64,000 nucleotides of DNA, taken from positions 62,001-126,000 of the forward strand of contig JAHJME010000042.1 in NCBI GenBank assembly GCA_018821435.1, in the 5' to 3' direction. A program made the translations under genes and the position numbers. Source of the DNA: Alphaproteobacteria bacterium (lineage in GTDB: Bacteria > Pseudomonadota > Alphaproteobacteria > Caulobacterales > Caulobacteraceae). The notes beneath the pieces were generated by a model, which was not told the DNA's origin, searched no databases, and saw only the letters and a list, made by a program, of their open reading frames with translations. Shown one piece after another: positions 49,096 through 58,387 of the stretch (positions are counted from its first letter, which is position 1; the number at the start of each line of letters is the position of its first letter).

Positions 49096-50835
49096 ATGGA
49101 AAAGGCCTTCGACCTCGTCGTGCGCGGCGGGACGGTCGTGGACGGGACCGGGGCTCCGGCCTTCGACGCCGATGTCGCGGTCAAGGACGGCCGCATCGCC
49201 GCCGTGGGCCGCATCGCCGGATCGGGCGTCGAGGAGATCGACGCACGGGGCCAGATCGTCACCCCCGGCTTCGTCGACATCCACACCCATTACGACGGCC
49301 AGGCGACGTGGGATGGGCGCATGCAGCCGTCCTCGTGGCACGGGGTCACCACCGTGGTCATGGGCAACTGCGGCGTCGGCTTCGCGCCCTGCAAGCCGGA
49401 AGACCACGACCGGCTCATCCGGCTCATGGAGGGGGTGGAGGACATCCCCTTCCCCGTCCTGACCCAGGGCCTGCCCTGGAACTGGGAGAGCTATCCCGAG
49501 TACCTCGACAGCCTGGCGACGCGATCCTTCGACGTCGATATCGGCAGCCAGCTTCCCCACGCCGCGCTGCGCGTGTTCGTGATGGGTGAGCGCGGGGCCA
49601 ACCGCGAGCCCGCGACCGAGGCCGATATCAACGCCATGGCCGCCCTGGCCAAGCGCGCGATGGAGGCCGGGTCCATCGGCTTCGCCACCTCGCGAACGCT
49701 GAACCACCGCACCTCCGACGGCCAGCCGACGCCGACGCTGACCGCCGGCGAGGACGAGCTGACCGGCATCGCCCTGGGCATGGCCGCGGCCGGGCGCGGC
49801 GTGCTGCAGATGGTGTCCGACTTCCAGGACCCCGAGGAAGAGTGGGCCATGCTGCGGCGGATCGTGCAGCGCTCCGGCCGGCCGCTGTCGTTCAGCCTGG
49901 TGCAGAGCCCCAGGGCGCCGCGCAGCTATCAGCTCCTGCTGGAGCGGCTGCGCGCCGCCAATCAGGCCGGCCTGCCGATGCGGGCCCAGGTGGCCAGCCG
50001 GCCGGTGGGCATCCTGTTCGGCCTGGAACTGACGCTGAACCCGTTCAGCCAGCACGCCGTCTATCGCGAGATCAAGGACCAGCCCCTGGCCGAGCGCGTC
50101 GCCGCCCTGCGCGACCCGTCGTTCCGCGCCCGCCTGCTGGGCGAGGAGATCGAGTCCCAGCGCAGCTTCGCCGGCAGCCAGCCGCGCAACTGGGCGGGCA
50201 TGTTCCTGATGGACGCGCAGCCCGACTACGAGCCCACCGCGGACCAGACCGTGGCCGCCATCGCCGAACGCACCGGGCGCGATCCGGCCGTGGTGGCGCT
50301 GGACCACATGCTGGGCCAGGACGGGCGCGGCATGTTGTACCTGCCGTTCCTCAACTACGCCGACGGCAACCTGGACCCGGCCTACGAGATGCTGAGCCAT
50401 CCGGACTGCGTGCCGGGCCTGTCCGACGGCGGCGCCCACGTTGGCATGATCTGCGACGGCAGCTTCCCCACCACCAACCTGGTTCACTGGACCCGCGACC
50501 GGACGCGGGGGCCCAAGCTCAGCCTGGAGCATATGATCAAGGGCCAGTGCCGGGACACGGCCGAGACGGTCGGCCTCTATGATCGTGGCGTGATCCAGCC
50601 GGGCTATCGCGCGGACCTGAACGTCATCGACTACGGCCGCCTGAGGCTGAAGGCGCCCGAGGTGGCCTACGACCTGCCGGCCGGCGGGCGGCGGCTGATC
50701 CAGCGGGCGGAGGGCTACACCGCCACCATCCTGGCGGGCCAGGTCACCTATCGCGACGGCGAACCCACCGACGCCCTGCCCGGCCGCCTGCTGCGCGGCG
50801 GCCAGGCCGCGCCTGCGAAGATGGCGGCGGAGTAG
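49096..50835 (+). CDS. N-acyl-D-amino-acid deacylase-like amidohydrolase
   Basis: A 579-residue amidohydrolase of the D-aminoacylase/dihydroorotase-like branch. The metal motif is H63-x-H65 in VDIHTHYDGQATW; VVMGNCGVGFAPC, which carries the Cys typical of D-aminoacylases, SDGGAHVGMICD and the C-terminal PGYRADLNVIDYGRL are visible. It should cleave an N-acyl or cyclic amide bond. A GGGAG ribosome site precedes the ATG. It heads a tight operon with a TauD-type dioxygenase and a crotonase, so it probably belongs to a catabolic path of unknown substrate. Confidence 0.88.
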   Translation: MEKAFDLVVRGGTVVDGTGAPAFDADVAVKDGRIAAVGRIAGSGVEEIDARGQIVTPGFVDIHTHYDGQATWDGRMQPSSWHGVTTVVMGNCGVGFAPCKPEDHDRLIRLMEGVEDIPFPVLTQGLPWNWESYPEYLDSLATRSFDVDIGSQLPHAALRVFVMGERGANREPATEADINAMAALAKRAMEAGSIGFATSRTLNHRTSDGQPTPTLTAGEDELTGIALGMAAAGRGVLQMVSDFQDPEEEWAMLRRIVQRSGRPLSFSLVQSPRAPRSYQLLLERLRAANQAGLPMRAQVASRPVGILFGLELTLNPFSQHAVYREIKDQPLAERVAALRDPSFRARLLGEEIESQRSFAGSQPRNWAGMFLMDAQPDYEPTADQTVAAIAERTGRDPAVVALDHMLGQDGRGMLYLPFLNYADGNLDPAYEMLSHPDCVPGLSDGGAHVGMICDGSFPTTNLVHWTRDRTRGPKLSLEHMIKGQCRDTAETVGLYDRGVIQPGYRADLNVIDYGRLRLKAPEVAYDLPAGGRRLIQRAEGYTATILAGQVTYRDGEPTDALPGRLLRGGQAAPAKMAAE

Positions 50836-50839
50836 CGTT

Positions 50840-51874
50840 GTGACGCCTCACATCGAGCCGCGGATCCTGGAACCCGCCTGCGAGTGGAAGGCCAAGGACG
50901 TGGCCGACCCTGGCGTCTGGACCGAGCGTGTGTCCGCCGCCGAGGTGGCCGAACTGGAAGCGGCCGTGGCGCACGCCGCCAGCTGCTCCGACAATTTCCT
51001 GAAGATCGGCAAGGCGGACTTCCCGCTGCCGACGCTGGGAGATCGCCTGAAGGCGATCGAGCGTGAGCTGATCGACGGACGGGGCTTCGTCCTCATCCGT
51101 GGCCTGCCCCGCGCTCGCTGGACCAACGACCAGATGTCGCTGGCCTACTGGGGAATTGGCATGCACCTGGGCAAGCCGTGGCCGCAGAACGCCAAGGGCC
51201 ACCTGCTGGGCGACGTCACCGACCACGGCAAGGCGCCGGGCGACCCCACGTCGCGCGGCAACGAGATCGGCCTCGTCGGCCTGGATTTCCACTGCGACGG
51301 TTCGGACCTGGTCGGGCTGATGTGCCTGCAGACCGGCGTCTCGGGCGGGCTGTCGGCGGTGGCCAATTCCGTGGCCCTGCACAACCGGCTGGTCCGCGAG
51401 CGGCCAGACCTGGCCGCCGAGCTCTACAAGCCGCAGCCCTTCGACTACAGGGGCGAGCAGGCGCCCGGGAAGCCGGGCTGGTACCTGATGCCGGTGTTCA
51501 GCCGCCTGGGCGACCGGCTCTTCATCCGCCTGATCCGCCCCTACATCCTGGCCAGCCAGCGCCATGCCGACGCACCACGCCTGACGGAAGCGGCCATCGA
51601 AGCCCTGGCATGGATGCAGGACATGGCGGAAGGCGGCGACTATTCGGTGCTGATGGATTTTCAGCCGGGCGACATGCAGTTCATCAACAACTTCCACGTC
51701 CTGCATGGCCGCAGCGCCTACGAGGACGACCGCGCCGCCGGCAAGGTCCGGCACCTGAAGCGCCTGTGGCTGGAGACCGAGATGCTGACCGAACGGCCGC
51801 AGCAGTTCATCAACCGCATGGGCACGCACTGGGCCAAGGACCTCACCATCAGCCGCATGGACGCCGCGCAATGA
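50840..51874 (+). CDS. TauD/TfdA family 2-oxoglutarate-dependent dioxygenase
   Basis: A 344-residue Fe(II) enzyme with GTG start four bases after the amidohydrolase. The iron site is His151-x-Asp153 in DFHCDGSDLVG and a distal His in FINNFHVLHGRSAYEDD (His286 or 289); the following Arg binds 2-oxoglutarate. The N-terminal GFVLIRGLPRARWT is typical for TauD-like proteins. It should hydroxylate an unactivated carbon of a substrate. Its stop overlaps the crotonase ATG. Confidence 0.85.
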   Translation: MTPHIEPRILEPACEWKAKDVADPGVWTERVSAAEVAELEAAVAHAASCSDNFLKIGKADFPLPTLGDRLKAIERELIDGRGFVLIRGLPRARWTNDQMSLAYWGIGMHLGKPWPQNAKGHLLGDVTDHGKAPGDPTSRGNEIGLVGLDFHCDGSDLVGLMCLQTGVSGGLSAVANSVALHNRLVRERPDLAAELYKPQPFDYRGEQAPGKPGWYLMPVFSRLGDRLFIRLIRPYILASQRHADAPRLTEAAIEALAWMQDMAEGGDYSVLMDFQPGDMQFINNFHVLHGRSAYEDDRAAGKVRHLKRLWLETEMLTERPQQFINRMGTHWAKDLTISRMDAAQ

Positions 51875-52626
51875 GCGCCCTGGTCCTGCGCGCCGACAAG
51901 GACGGCGCCGCCACCCTCACGCTGAACCGGCCCGACAAGCTGAACGCGCTGAACGTCGACGTCTTCCGCGAGCTGGACGCCCACGTCCGCCAGCTGGCCA
52001 CCGAGACCGAGACGGTCGGGCTGGTGATCCTGCGCGGCGCCGGGCGGTGCTTCTCGGCAGGCCATGACCTGGGCGACATCGCCGTGGGCGAGAAGCTGCC
52101 CGAGCCGTTCTACCAGTCCAAGGTGATCGAGCGTCTGGCCGACCTGCCGCAGCCGGTGATCACCGCCGTCCACGGCCACTGCTACACCGGAGCCCTGGAG
52201 CTGGCCCTGGCCGGCGACATCGTCTTCGCCGCCGAGGGCGCGCGGTTCGGCGACACCCACGCCAAATGGGCGCTGACGCCGGTCTGGGGCCTGAGCCAGC
52301 GGCTGCCGCGCCGGGTCGGGACCTATCGGGCGCGGGAGATGATGTTCACCTGCCGCACCGTGCTGGGTCCCGAGGCGGCGACGCTGGGCCTGGCGGATAT
52401 CTGCGTGCCAGACGCCGAGTTCGACGCACGGCTGGACGCCCTGGCCCAGCAGATCCTGGCCAACTCCTGGTTCAGCCACCGGGCCAACAAGCGCCTGCTG
52501 CGCGAGACGGACGGCCTGCCGCTGGGCGCGGGCCTCTCACACGAGATCTATCGCGGCGAGGGCCGGGGTCCGGACATGGAAGCACGGATCGCAGGCTTCC
52601 AGAGCAAGGCCGTCAAGCAGAGCTGA
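51871..52626 (+). CDS. Crotonase/enoyl-CoA hydratase family protein
   Basis: A 251-residue crotonase-fold protein starting in an ATGA overlap. Typical parts are LNRPDKLNALNVDVF, the oxyanion-hole segments CFSAGHDL and GHCYTGALELALAGDIV, and FGDTHAKWALTP. The first catalytic Glu of enoyl-CoA hydratase aligns with Glu in ALELAL, but the second falls on the non-Glu segment DTHAKW, so it may not be a standard hydratase. It is the last gene of the amidohydrolase-dioxygenase operon. Confidence 0.87.
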   Translation: MSALVLRADKDGAATLTLNRPDKLNALNVDVFRELDAHVRQLATETETVGLVILRGAGRCFSAGHDLGDIAVGEKLPEPFYQSKVIERLADLPQPVITAVHGHCYTGALELALAGDIVFAAEGARFGDTHAKWALTPVWGLSQRLPRRVGTYRAREMMFTCRTVLGPEAATLGLADICVPDAEFDARLDALAQQILANSWFSHRANKRLLRETDGLPLGAGLSHEIYRGEGRGPDMEARIAGFQSKAVKQS

Positions 52627-52668
52627 AATAGAGTCGGCTATCAGACGTAGGGGCGAGACGATTTCTCA

Positions 52669-52709
52669 ACAAACTCCAGGTATTAGCGACGTGACGCGTT
52701 GGAGTTTGT
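52669..52709 (+). promoter_or_regulatory. Hairpin sequestering the BLUF ribosome binding site
   Basis: A perfect 10-bp inverted repeat, acaaactcca (52669-52678) and tggagtttgt (52700-52709), with a 21-base loop. The right arm contains the GGAG Shine-Dalgarno sequence (52701-52704) and ends one base before the ATG at 52711. In the folded leader the ribosome site would be fully paired, as in RNA thermometers or other translational switches. Confidence 0.65.
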
Positions 52710-52710
52710 C

Positions 52711-53184
52711 ATGTCCGAGTTTTCTGCCATTTCGGGCGTTCGTTCGCTGCACCGACTGATCTATGCGAGCCGCCAGCGGATCGCGCCCGCCGACCTCGAG
52801 CATGAGGTCGGCGCGATCATCCGGGCCTCGATCCGCAACAATCGGGAAGCCTCGCTCACCGGCCTGCTGCTGATCCACGACGGCTGGTTCATCCAGGCGC
52901 TGGAAGGTCCGGCCGAGGCGGTGATGACCACCTATCGCCGGATCATCGACGACCCTCGCCATGTGGACACCAAGGTGCTCAGCGCCGGCCCGGCGACCAG
53001 CCGCGAGTTCGCCGACTGGAACATGTGCGCCCGCCACATGAGCGCCTCCGACGACGCCATCCTCGACGCCCTGGCCCTGCGCGCGGCGTTCCGGCCGGAC
53101 ACGCTGTCGGCCACATCCGCGCTGCGGCTGCTGAAAGCGGTGCGCGGCATCCAGGAGCGGACGGCCAGCGCCGCCGTGGGTTAG
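52711..53184 (+). CDS. BLUF-domain blue-light sensor protein
   Basis: A 157-residue single-domain flavoprotein that senses blue light through FAD. Key residues by alignment to AppA are Tyr18 in HRLIYASR, Asn44 in RNNREASLTG, Gln62 in GWFIQALEG, and Trp103 with Met105 in ADWNMC; all are present. About 50 C-terminal residues form helices as in short BLUF proteins, which act through partner proteins. No effector domain is fused and no EAL or regulator gene adjoins. The ATG at 52711 has a GGAG site that lies in a hairpin. Confidence 0.93.
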   Translation: MSEFSAISGVRSLHRLIYASRQRIAPADLEHEVGAIIRASIRNNREASLTGLLLIHDGWFIQALEGPAEAVMTTYRRIIDDPRHVDTKVLSAGPATSREFADWNMCARHMSASDDAILDALALRAAFRPDTLSATSALRLLKAVRGIQERTASAAVG

Positions 53185-53243
53185 CAGGGGAAAAGCGCGA
53201 ACGCCGCATGGCGCAGCGCGGCGGCGCGGGTCATATAGGGCCG

Positions 53244-55100
53244 ATGAGTTCCGTCGTCGCCGAAGCCGAGATCACGCCCCTCGACGCCGCGCGCGACATC
53301 CTGCGGCGCACCTTCGGCCACAACGACTTCCGCGGTCTGCAGGCCGATGTGATCGGCGAGGCCCTGGCCGGGCGCAGCGCCATGGCCGTGCTGCCGACCG
53401 GCGGCGGCAAGAGCCTCTGCTACCAGATCCCCAGCCTGATGCGGCCGGGTCTGGGCTTGGTGGTCTCGCCGCTGATCGCGCTGATGACCGACCAGGTGGC
53501 GGCGCTGGTGCAGTCGGGCGTGGCGGCGGCGCGGCTGGACAGCAACATCGAGCCCGAGGCCAAGGCCGAGACCTGGCGGCGGATCGACGCCGGCGAACTG
53601 CAGATCCTCTATGTCTCCCCCGAGGGGCTGATGCAGCCCTGGATGCTGGACCGGCTGTCGCGCACGCCGCTGGCGCTGATCGCCATCGACGAGGCGCACT
53701 GCGTCAGCCAGTGGGGCCACGACTTCCGGCCCGAGTACCGGATGCTGGGCCGACTGGCGGACCTGTTCCCCACCGTGCCCCGTCTGGCGGTGACCGCCAC
53801 CGCCGACGCCAAGACCCGCGACGACATCCGCACCGAGCTACGGCTGCACGACTCCGCCGAGTTCGTCGCCAGCTTCGCGCGCCCGGAGCTGATCCTCTCG
53901 GCCGAGCGCAAGCGCGGCGGGGTGGAGAAGCGGGTGGTCGACCTGGTTACCGCCCGGCCCGGCCGCTCGGGCGTGGTCTACGCCGGCTCGCGCGACAAGA
54001 CCGAGAAGCTGGCCGAGGCGTTGCGGGGCGCGGGCGTGCCGGCGGTCGCCTATCACGCAGGCATCGACAAGCGGCTGCGCGAGACCCGGCTGGAGGAATT
54101 CCTCGAGGCCGACCATGCGGTGATGGTGGCGACGATCGCGTTCGGCATGGGCGTGGACAAACCTGACGTCCGCTTCGTGATCCACGCCGACCCGCCGGGC
54201 TCCATCGAGGCCTATTGGCAGGAGATCGGCCGGGCGGGGCGAGACGGCGAACCGGCAGAGGGCATCACCCTCTACGGCGCCGCCGACATGTCGTGGGCGC
54301 TGAAGCGGATCGCCGAGCGCGAGATGGACGCCGAGGTCAAGCAGGTTCAGGTGCGCAAGGTGCGCCAGCTCTACACCCTGCTGGACGGCGCCGGCTGCCG
54401 CGCGGCCACGGTGCGGCGCTACTTCGGCGAGGAGGGCGTCGAGCCCTGCGGCCAGTGCGACCTGTGCTCGGGCCTGGTCGAGACCCACGACGCCTCGGTG
54501 GCGGCCCAGAAGGCGCTGTCGGCGGCGCATCGCCTCAACGGCCGCTTCGGGCGCGGGCGGCTGGTCGATCACCTCCTGGGCAAGACCAAGGACGTCAGCG
54601 ATTGGGAGTCGGGCCTCTCCACCTGGGGGATCGGCCAGGACCTGACGGCCAACCAGTGGCGCGACCTGACCGAACAGCTGCTGTTCGAAGGCATGCTGCG
54701 CGAGGATCCCAACGACGGCCGCCCGCTGGTCGGCCTGGGCGACGCCGACGCCGTGCGCGCGGTGTTCCGGGGCGAGCGGACGGTGTCGATGCGCACCACG
54801 ACCGCCGAGCCCGAGACCGGCGGGCGCGGAACCCGCACCCGCAAGCGCGGCGCCCGCGACGCCACCGTCGTGCCGCCGTCGGACCAGGCGCTGTTCGAGG
54901 CGCTGCGGGCCTGGCGCGCCGCCGAGGCCAAGGCCCAGCACGTGCCGCCCTACGTCATCTTCCACGACCGCACCCTGGTGGAGATCGCCGGCGCCAAGCC
55001 GGGATCCCGCGCCGCCCTGGCCAGCCTCAACGGCGTCGGGGAGGCCAAGCTGGCCCACTATGGCGAGGCGGTGCTGGAACTGGTGGGCGGGTTCGCCTGA
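53244..55100 (+). CDS. recQ: ATP-dependent DNA helicase RecQ
   Basis: A 618-residue 3'-5' helicase. Helicase motifs include LPTGGGKSLCYQIP (Walker A), IDEAHCVSQWGHDFRPEY (DEAH), TATA, and the second RecA domain with MVATIAFGMGVDKPDVRFV and QEIGRAGRDGEPA. Zinc-site cysteines appear in GCRAAT and CGQCDLC, followed by the winged-helix RQC domain and a C-terminal HRDC domain (LFEALRAWRAAEAKAQHVPPYVI). It acts in recombination repair and fork restart. The ATG at 53244 gives the normal N-terminus. Confidence 0.96.
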   Translation: MSSVVAEAEITPLDAARDILRRTFGHNDFRGLQADVIGEALAGRSAMAVLPTGGGKSLCYQIPSLMRPGLGLVVSPLIALMTDQVAALVQSGVAAARLDSNIEPEAKAETWRRIDAGELQILYVSPEGLMQPWMLDRLSRTPLALIAIDEAHCVSQWGHDFRPEYRMLGRLADLFPTVPRLAVTATADAKTRDDIRTELRLHDSAEFVASFARPELILSAERKRGGVEKRVVDLVTARPGRSGVVYAGSRDKTEKLAEALRGAGVPAVAYHAGIDKRLRETRLEEFLEADHAVMVATIAFGMGVDKPDVRFVIHADPPGSIEAYWQEIGRAGRDGEPAEGITLYGAADMSWALKRIAEREMDAEVKQVQVRKVRQLYTLLDGAGCRAATVRRYFGEEGVEPCGQCDLCSGLVETHDASVAAQKALSAAHRLNGRFGRGRLVDHLLGKTKDVSDWESGLSTWGIGQDLTANQWRDLTEQLLFEGMLREDPNDGRPLVGLGDADAVRAVFRGERTVSMRTTTAEPETGGRGTRTRKRGARDATVVPPSDQALFEALRAWRAAEAKAQHVPPYVIFHDRTLVEIAGAKPGSRAALASLNGVGEAKLAHYGEAVLELVGGFA

Positions 55101-55157
55101 GGGTGTTGCCAGCGGGCGGCTCGACGGGAGCGGCGCGAACCGATTAGCTCTCGCGCC

Positions 55158-55994
55158 ATGAAGATCACCGCCCTGGCCCTGCTGGCGCTTGCAGCGACCT
55201 CCGCGACCACGGCCGACCAACCCGTTCTGCCCGGCGTCGTCTCGACCGCCGCCGCCGAGGTCCGGCTGGCGATCAGCCCGGACGGGACGCGGATGCTGTG
55301 GGGCTCGGTGGGCCGCGACGCCGCGCCGGGGCAGCTCGACATCTGGGAGCGCCATCGGGTGGGCGAAGGCTGGTCCAAGCCCGCGCCCGTGCCGTTCAAC
55401 ACCGACGGCGAGGATTTCGACCCGGCGTTCAGTCCGGACGGCCGGCAGGTCTATTTCCACTCCGACCGGCCCGGCGGCTTCGGCGGCACGGATATCTATG
55501 TGGTCGACCTGGACGCCGCGAGCGGCGCCTTCGGGGCGCCGCGCAACCTGGGTCCCGACGTGAACTCCAAGGGCGCGGAATGGGCGCCGACGCCCACGGC
55601 GGACGGCAGGCTGATCTTCGCGTCGGACGGCTGGGGTGGGTTCGGCAAGCACGACCTGTTCGAGGTCGCCTTGTCCGGCGGCAAGCCGCAGAACCTGGGC
55701 CGCGCGATCAACGGGCCAGACGAGGACTTCGACGCCGCGCTGACGCCCAACGCGGACGCCATCGTCTTCAGTTCGGGGGTGATGAGCGACGACGTCGCCA
55801 AGGCCAGCCTGTTCGTCAGCCGGCTCGGCCCGGAGGGCTGGTCGCAGCGCACGCCCGCGGGCGTCGGCTGCTCGGATTTCGTCAACGGCGCGGGGTTCGA
55901 TCCCTCGAACCCCGACCGCTTCTATTATGCCGCCAAGTGCCCGGGCGGGTCGGGGCGGATGGACATCTACGTGACGCGGACGCCCATCCGCTGA
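55158..55994 (+). CDS. PD40/WD40-like beta-propeller protein, exported
   Basis: A 278-residue protein with a signal peptide (LALLALAATSATTA) and several PD40 repeats: AISPDGTRMLWGS, AFSPDGRQVYFHSDRPGGFGGTDIYVVD, TPTADGRLIFASDGWGGFGKHDLFEV and LTPNADAIVFSSG. Such TolB-like propellers bind peptides, glycans or proteins in the periplasm. A ligand cannot be given. It is convergent with the second TonB receptor gene, with five bases between the stops. Confidence 0.85.
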   Translation: MKITALALLALAATSATTADQPVLPGVVSTAAAEVRLAISPDGTRMLWGSVGRDAAPGQLDIWERHRVGEGWSKPAPVPFNTDGEDFDPAFSPDGRQVYFHSDRPGGFGGTDIYVVDLDAASGAFGAPRNLGPDVNSKGAEWAPTPTADGRLIFASDGWGGFGKHDLFEVALSGGKPQNLGRAINGPDEDFDAALTPNADAIVFSSGVMSDDVAKASLFVSRLGPEGWSQRTPAGVGCSDFVNGAGFDPSNPDRFYYAAKCPGGSGRMDIYVTRTPIR

Positions 55995-55998
55995 GCCT

Positions 55999-58236
55999 TT
56001 AGAACGTCGTCTTCACTTCCACGCCGATGACCCGCGGATCGTTGACGAAGCCGGTCAGGTTGTTGAAGTCGATGCCGCCTTCCAGCGACTTGTCATTGGT
56101 GATGTTGCGGCCGAAGGCAGCCACTTCCCACTTGGCGTCCGGCGCGCGGTAGCCCAGGCGCAGACCGCCTTCGATCAGCTTGTCGTCGTTGTATTCGGCC
56201 GACTCGTAGAGGAAGAAGTTGACCTTCGAGCGGTAGGCCCAGTCGGTGAAGACGAAGATCTCGCCCGCGCCCACCGGCCAGGAGTAGCCCGCCGTGAAGT
56301 TGGCGATCCACTTCGGCGCGTTCGGCAGGCTGTTGCCGTCGATGCTGACCGTGCCGGGCAGCGTGCCCGCCGGATCCAGCACGGTGCAACCGCTGCCGCA
56401 GGGCGCGGTGGCCAGGCCCGCATCCTGCAGTTCGGTGTGGTTGTACGAGAAGCCCGCCGTCAGCAGCAACCGGTCGACAGGTTCAGCCTCGGCGTTGAAC
56501 TCGAACCCGTAGCCGGTCGCCTTGTCGGCGTTCAGCAGGCGGTTGAAGTTCGCGCCGCCGCCGACCGCGGTGATCTGCAGGTCGTTGGCCCGGTAGTAGA
56601 ACACGGACGCGTCGAAACGGGCGCGGGCGTCGGGCAGCTTGCCCTTTATCCCCGCCTCGTAGGACATCACCGTTTCCTTCTTGGCGACCGAGAGCGTGTC
56701 GCCGAACACCAGGCGGCCCTGGATCGACGGCGCACGATAGCCGCGCGACACGCGGCCATAGACGTTCAGGTCGTCGCTGACTGCATAGGTGGCGTTGGCG
56801 TTGAAGCTGACTTCGCTAGTGTCGGGGTTGGCCCGCAGGATGGCCGTGGGCGGCGCGCCGAACGGCGACAGGGTGCGCTGAGCCAGAAAGTCCTTCTTGT
56901 CGTTCGAATAGCGCAGGCCACCACCGACCTTCAGCTGGTCGCTGACCTGATAGTCGGCGTTGGCGAAGACCGCCCAGCTCTCGGACTTCTGGTTCTGGTA
57001 GGCGAAGCCCTGCAGGGCGCCGCCGGCCAGGGTGTTGTAGTCGTAGCTGTCGATCTTGATGCTTTCGTTGAAGTAGAAAGCGCCGATCGTGTAGCCCACC
57101 GGGCCGTTCTGGCCGGCCAGGCGAACTTCCTGGGTGAACTGGCGGTGGAAGGGGATGCCGTCGGCGCTTTCCGACGGGAACGGGATCAGGCCCGGGCCCG
57201 AGGGCGGCGCGAAGACCGCGCCGAAACCGCCGTCGATGTCGGCGCGCGAGTAGGTGTCGACCCGCTCATACGCCGTGATCGAGGTCAGGGTCGGCATGCC
57301 TTCGCCGAAGTCGTAGTTGAGCTTCAGGCTGGCGCCCGCCGACTCGACCTTCTGGACCGCGCGGGACTGGGCGTCCTGGCTGATCTCGTCGCGCTTGAAG
57401 CCGGGGACGAAGTTGTTCGTGCCCTTCTGGATGATGTTGGCGCGGAAGACGCGCGGGGTGCCGTCCAGGTGCTGGTAGTGCAGGTTCAGCAGGGCCGAGA
57501 GGTCCTCGGTGGGCGTGAACAGCAGTTGGCCGCGGATGGCGAACTGATCGTAGCCCTCGCTGTCGTTCTTCTTGGGCGTGAGCGTGTTGTCGACCCAATC
57601 GTCGCGGTGCTGGTAGAGGCCCGACAGGCGACCGGCGAGCACGCCCGGCAGGATCGGACCGGAGACGGCCCCCTCGGCGTTGATCGTCGAATAGGTCGCG
57701 TAGGACGCCTGGGCGTAGCCGCCGAACGTCTGGGTCGGCTTGGCTGAGTCGAACTTCAGCACGCCGGCCGGGGTGTTGCGGCCGAACAGGGTGCCCTGCG
57801 GCCCCTTCAGCACTTCCACCTGGTCGATGTCGAACAGCGGGAAGCCCTTCAGCACCGGCGTTTCCAGGACCACTTCGTCGTAGACGAACGAGACCGGCTG
57901 GCTGGCATTGAGGTCGAAATCGGTGTTGCCCAGGCCGCGGATGTAGGGACGCGGGAACGTCCGGCCGAAGCTGGATTCCAAGGTCAGGCTGGGGACGCGG
58001 GCCGAGAAGACCCGGATGTCGCCGCCCGACGAGCGGATCGCGTCCAGCTTCTGGCCGCTGATCGCCGTCACCGCCAGCGGGACGTCGTTGATGTTCTCGG
58101 ACTTCTTCTGGGCGGTGACCAGCACCTCGCCCACTTCGGTCGAGGCGTCGGCCGCGAAGGCCGGGGACGTGAACGCAAACACAGTAACGGAAGCACTGGC
58201 GGCCAACAGGGCGCGCAGCGACGCGGGCGTCTTCAT
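55999..58236 (-). CDS. TonB-dependent receptor
   Basis: A 745-residue outer-membrane receptor. Signal peptide VTVFAFTSPAFA, TonB box EVLVTAQKK, plug domain with YIRGLGNTDFDLNASQPVSF, VEVLKGPQGTLFGRNTPAGVL, then a beta-barrel ending in Phe (VIGVEVKTTF). The plug style resembles that of receptors often labelled for iron complexes or sterol/xenobiotic uptake in Sphingomonads and Caulobacter; no ligand is proven. I set the start at the ATG at 58236 just before the signal peptide. A cupin gene lies upstream on the same strand; a Pho-box-like sequence is in the space between. Confidence 0.93.
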   Translation of the reverse strand: MKTPASLRALLAASASVTVFAFTSPAFAADASTEVGEVLVTAQKKSENINDVPLAVTAISGQKLDAIRSSGGDIRVFSARVPSLTLESSFGRTFPRPYIRGLGNTDFDLNASQPVSFVYDEVVLETPVLKGFPLFDIDQVEVLKGPQGTLFGRNTPAGVLKFDSAKPTQTFGGYAQASYATYSTINAEGAVSGPILPGVLAGRLSGLYQHRDDWVDNTLTPKKNDSEGYDQFAIRGQLLFTPTEDLSALLNLHYQHLDGTPRVFRANIIQKGTNNFVPGFKRDEISQDAQSRAVQKVESAGASLKLNYDFGEGMPTLTSITAYERVDTYSRADIDGGFGAVFAPPSGPGLIPFPSESADGIPFHRQFTQEVRLAGQNGPVGYTIGAFYFNESIKIDSYDYNTLAGGALQGFAYQNQKSESWAVFANADYQVSDQLKVGGGLRYSNDKKDFLAQRTLSPFGAPPTAILRANPDTSEVSFNANATYAVSDDLNVYGRVSRGYRAPSIQGRLVFGDTLSVAKKETVMSYEAGIKGKLPDARARFDASVFYYRANDLQITAVGGGANFNRLLNADKATGYGFEFNAEAEPVDRLLLTAGFSYNHTELQDAGLATAPCGSGCTVLDPAGTLPGTVSIDGNSLPNAPKWIANFTAGYSWPVGAGEIFVFTDWAYRSKVNFFLYESAEYNDDKLIEGGLRLGYRAPDAKWEVAAFGRNITNDKSLEGGIDFNNLTGFVNDPRVIGVEVKTTF

Positions 58237-58333
58237 GAGAGGACCTCTGATTTTCTCGGGCGAGGGGGGAGCCGCGCCTTCCAGGCCCTTCGCTACACCA
58301 GGGGGTGTGCCCGGCGCTGCAAGCTTGACGCGT

Positions 58334-58351
58334 ATGTCACAATTCTGTCGC
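58334..58351 (+). promoter_or_regulatory. Pho-box-like direct repeat
   Basis: The 18 bases atgtcacaattctgtcgc agree at 14 positions with the E. coli Pho box consensus (two TGTCA-type repeats 11 bases apart). It lies about 100 bases upstream of the second TonB receptor start, on the strand opposite to that gene. It could bind PhoB; the orientation lowers confidence. Confidence 0.35.
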
Positions 58352-58387
58352 GACGCGTGATCGCAACGCCACACTCGGGATCGACGC

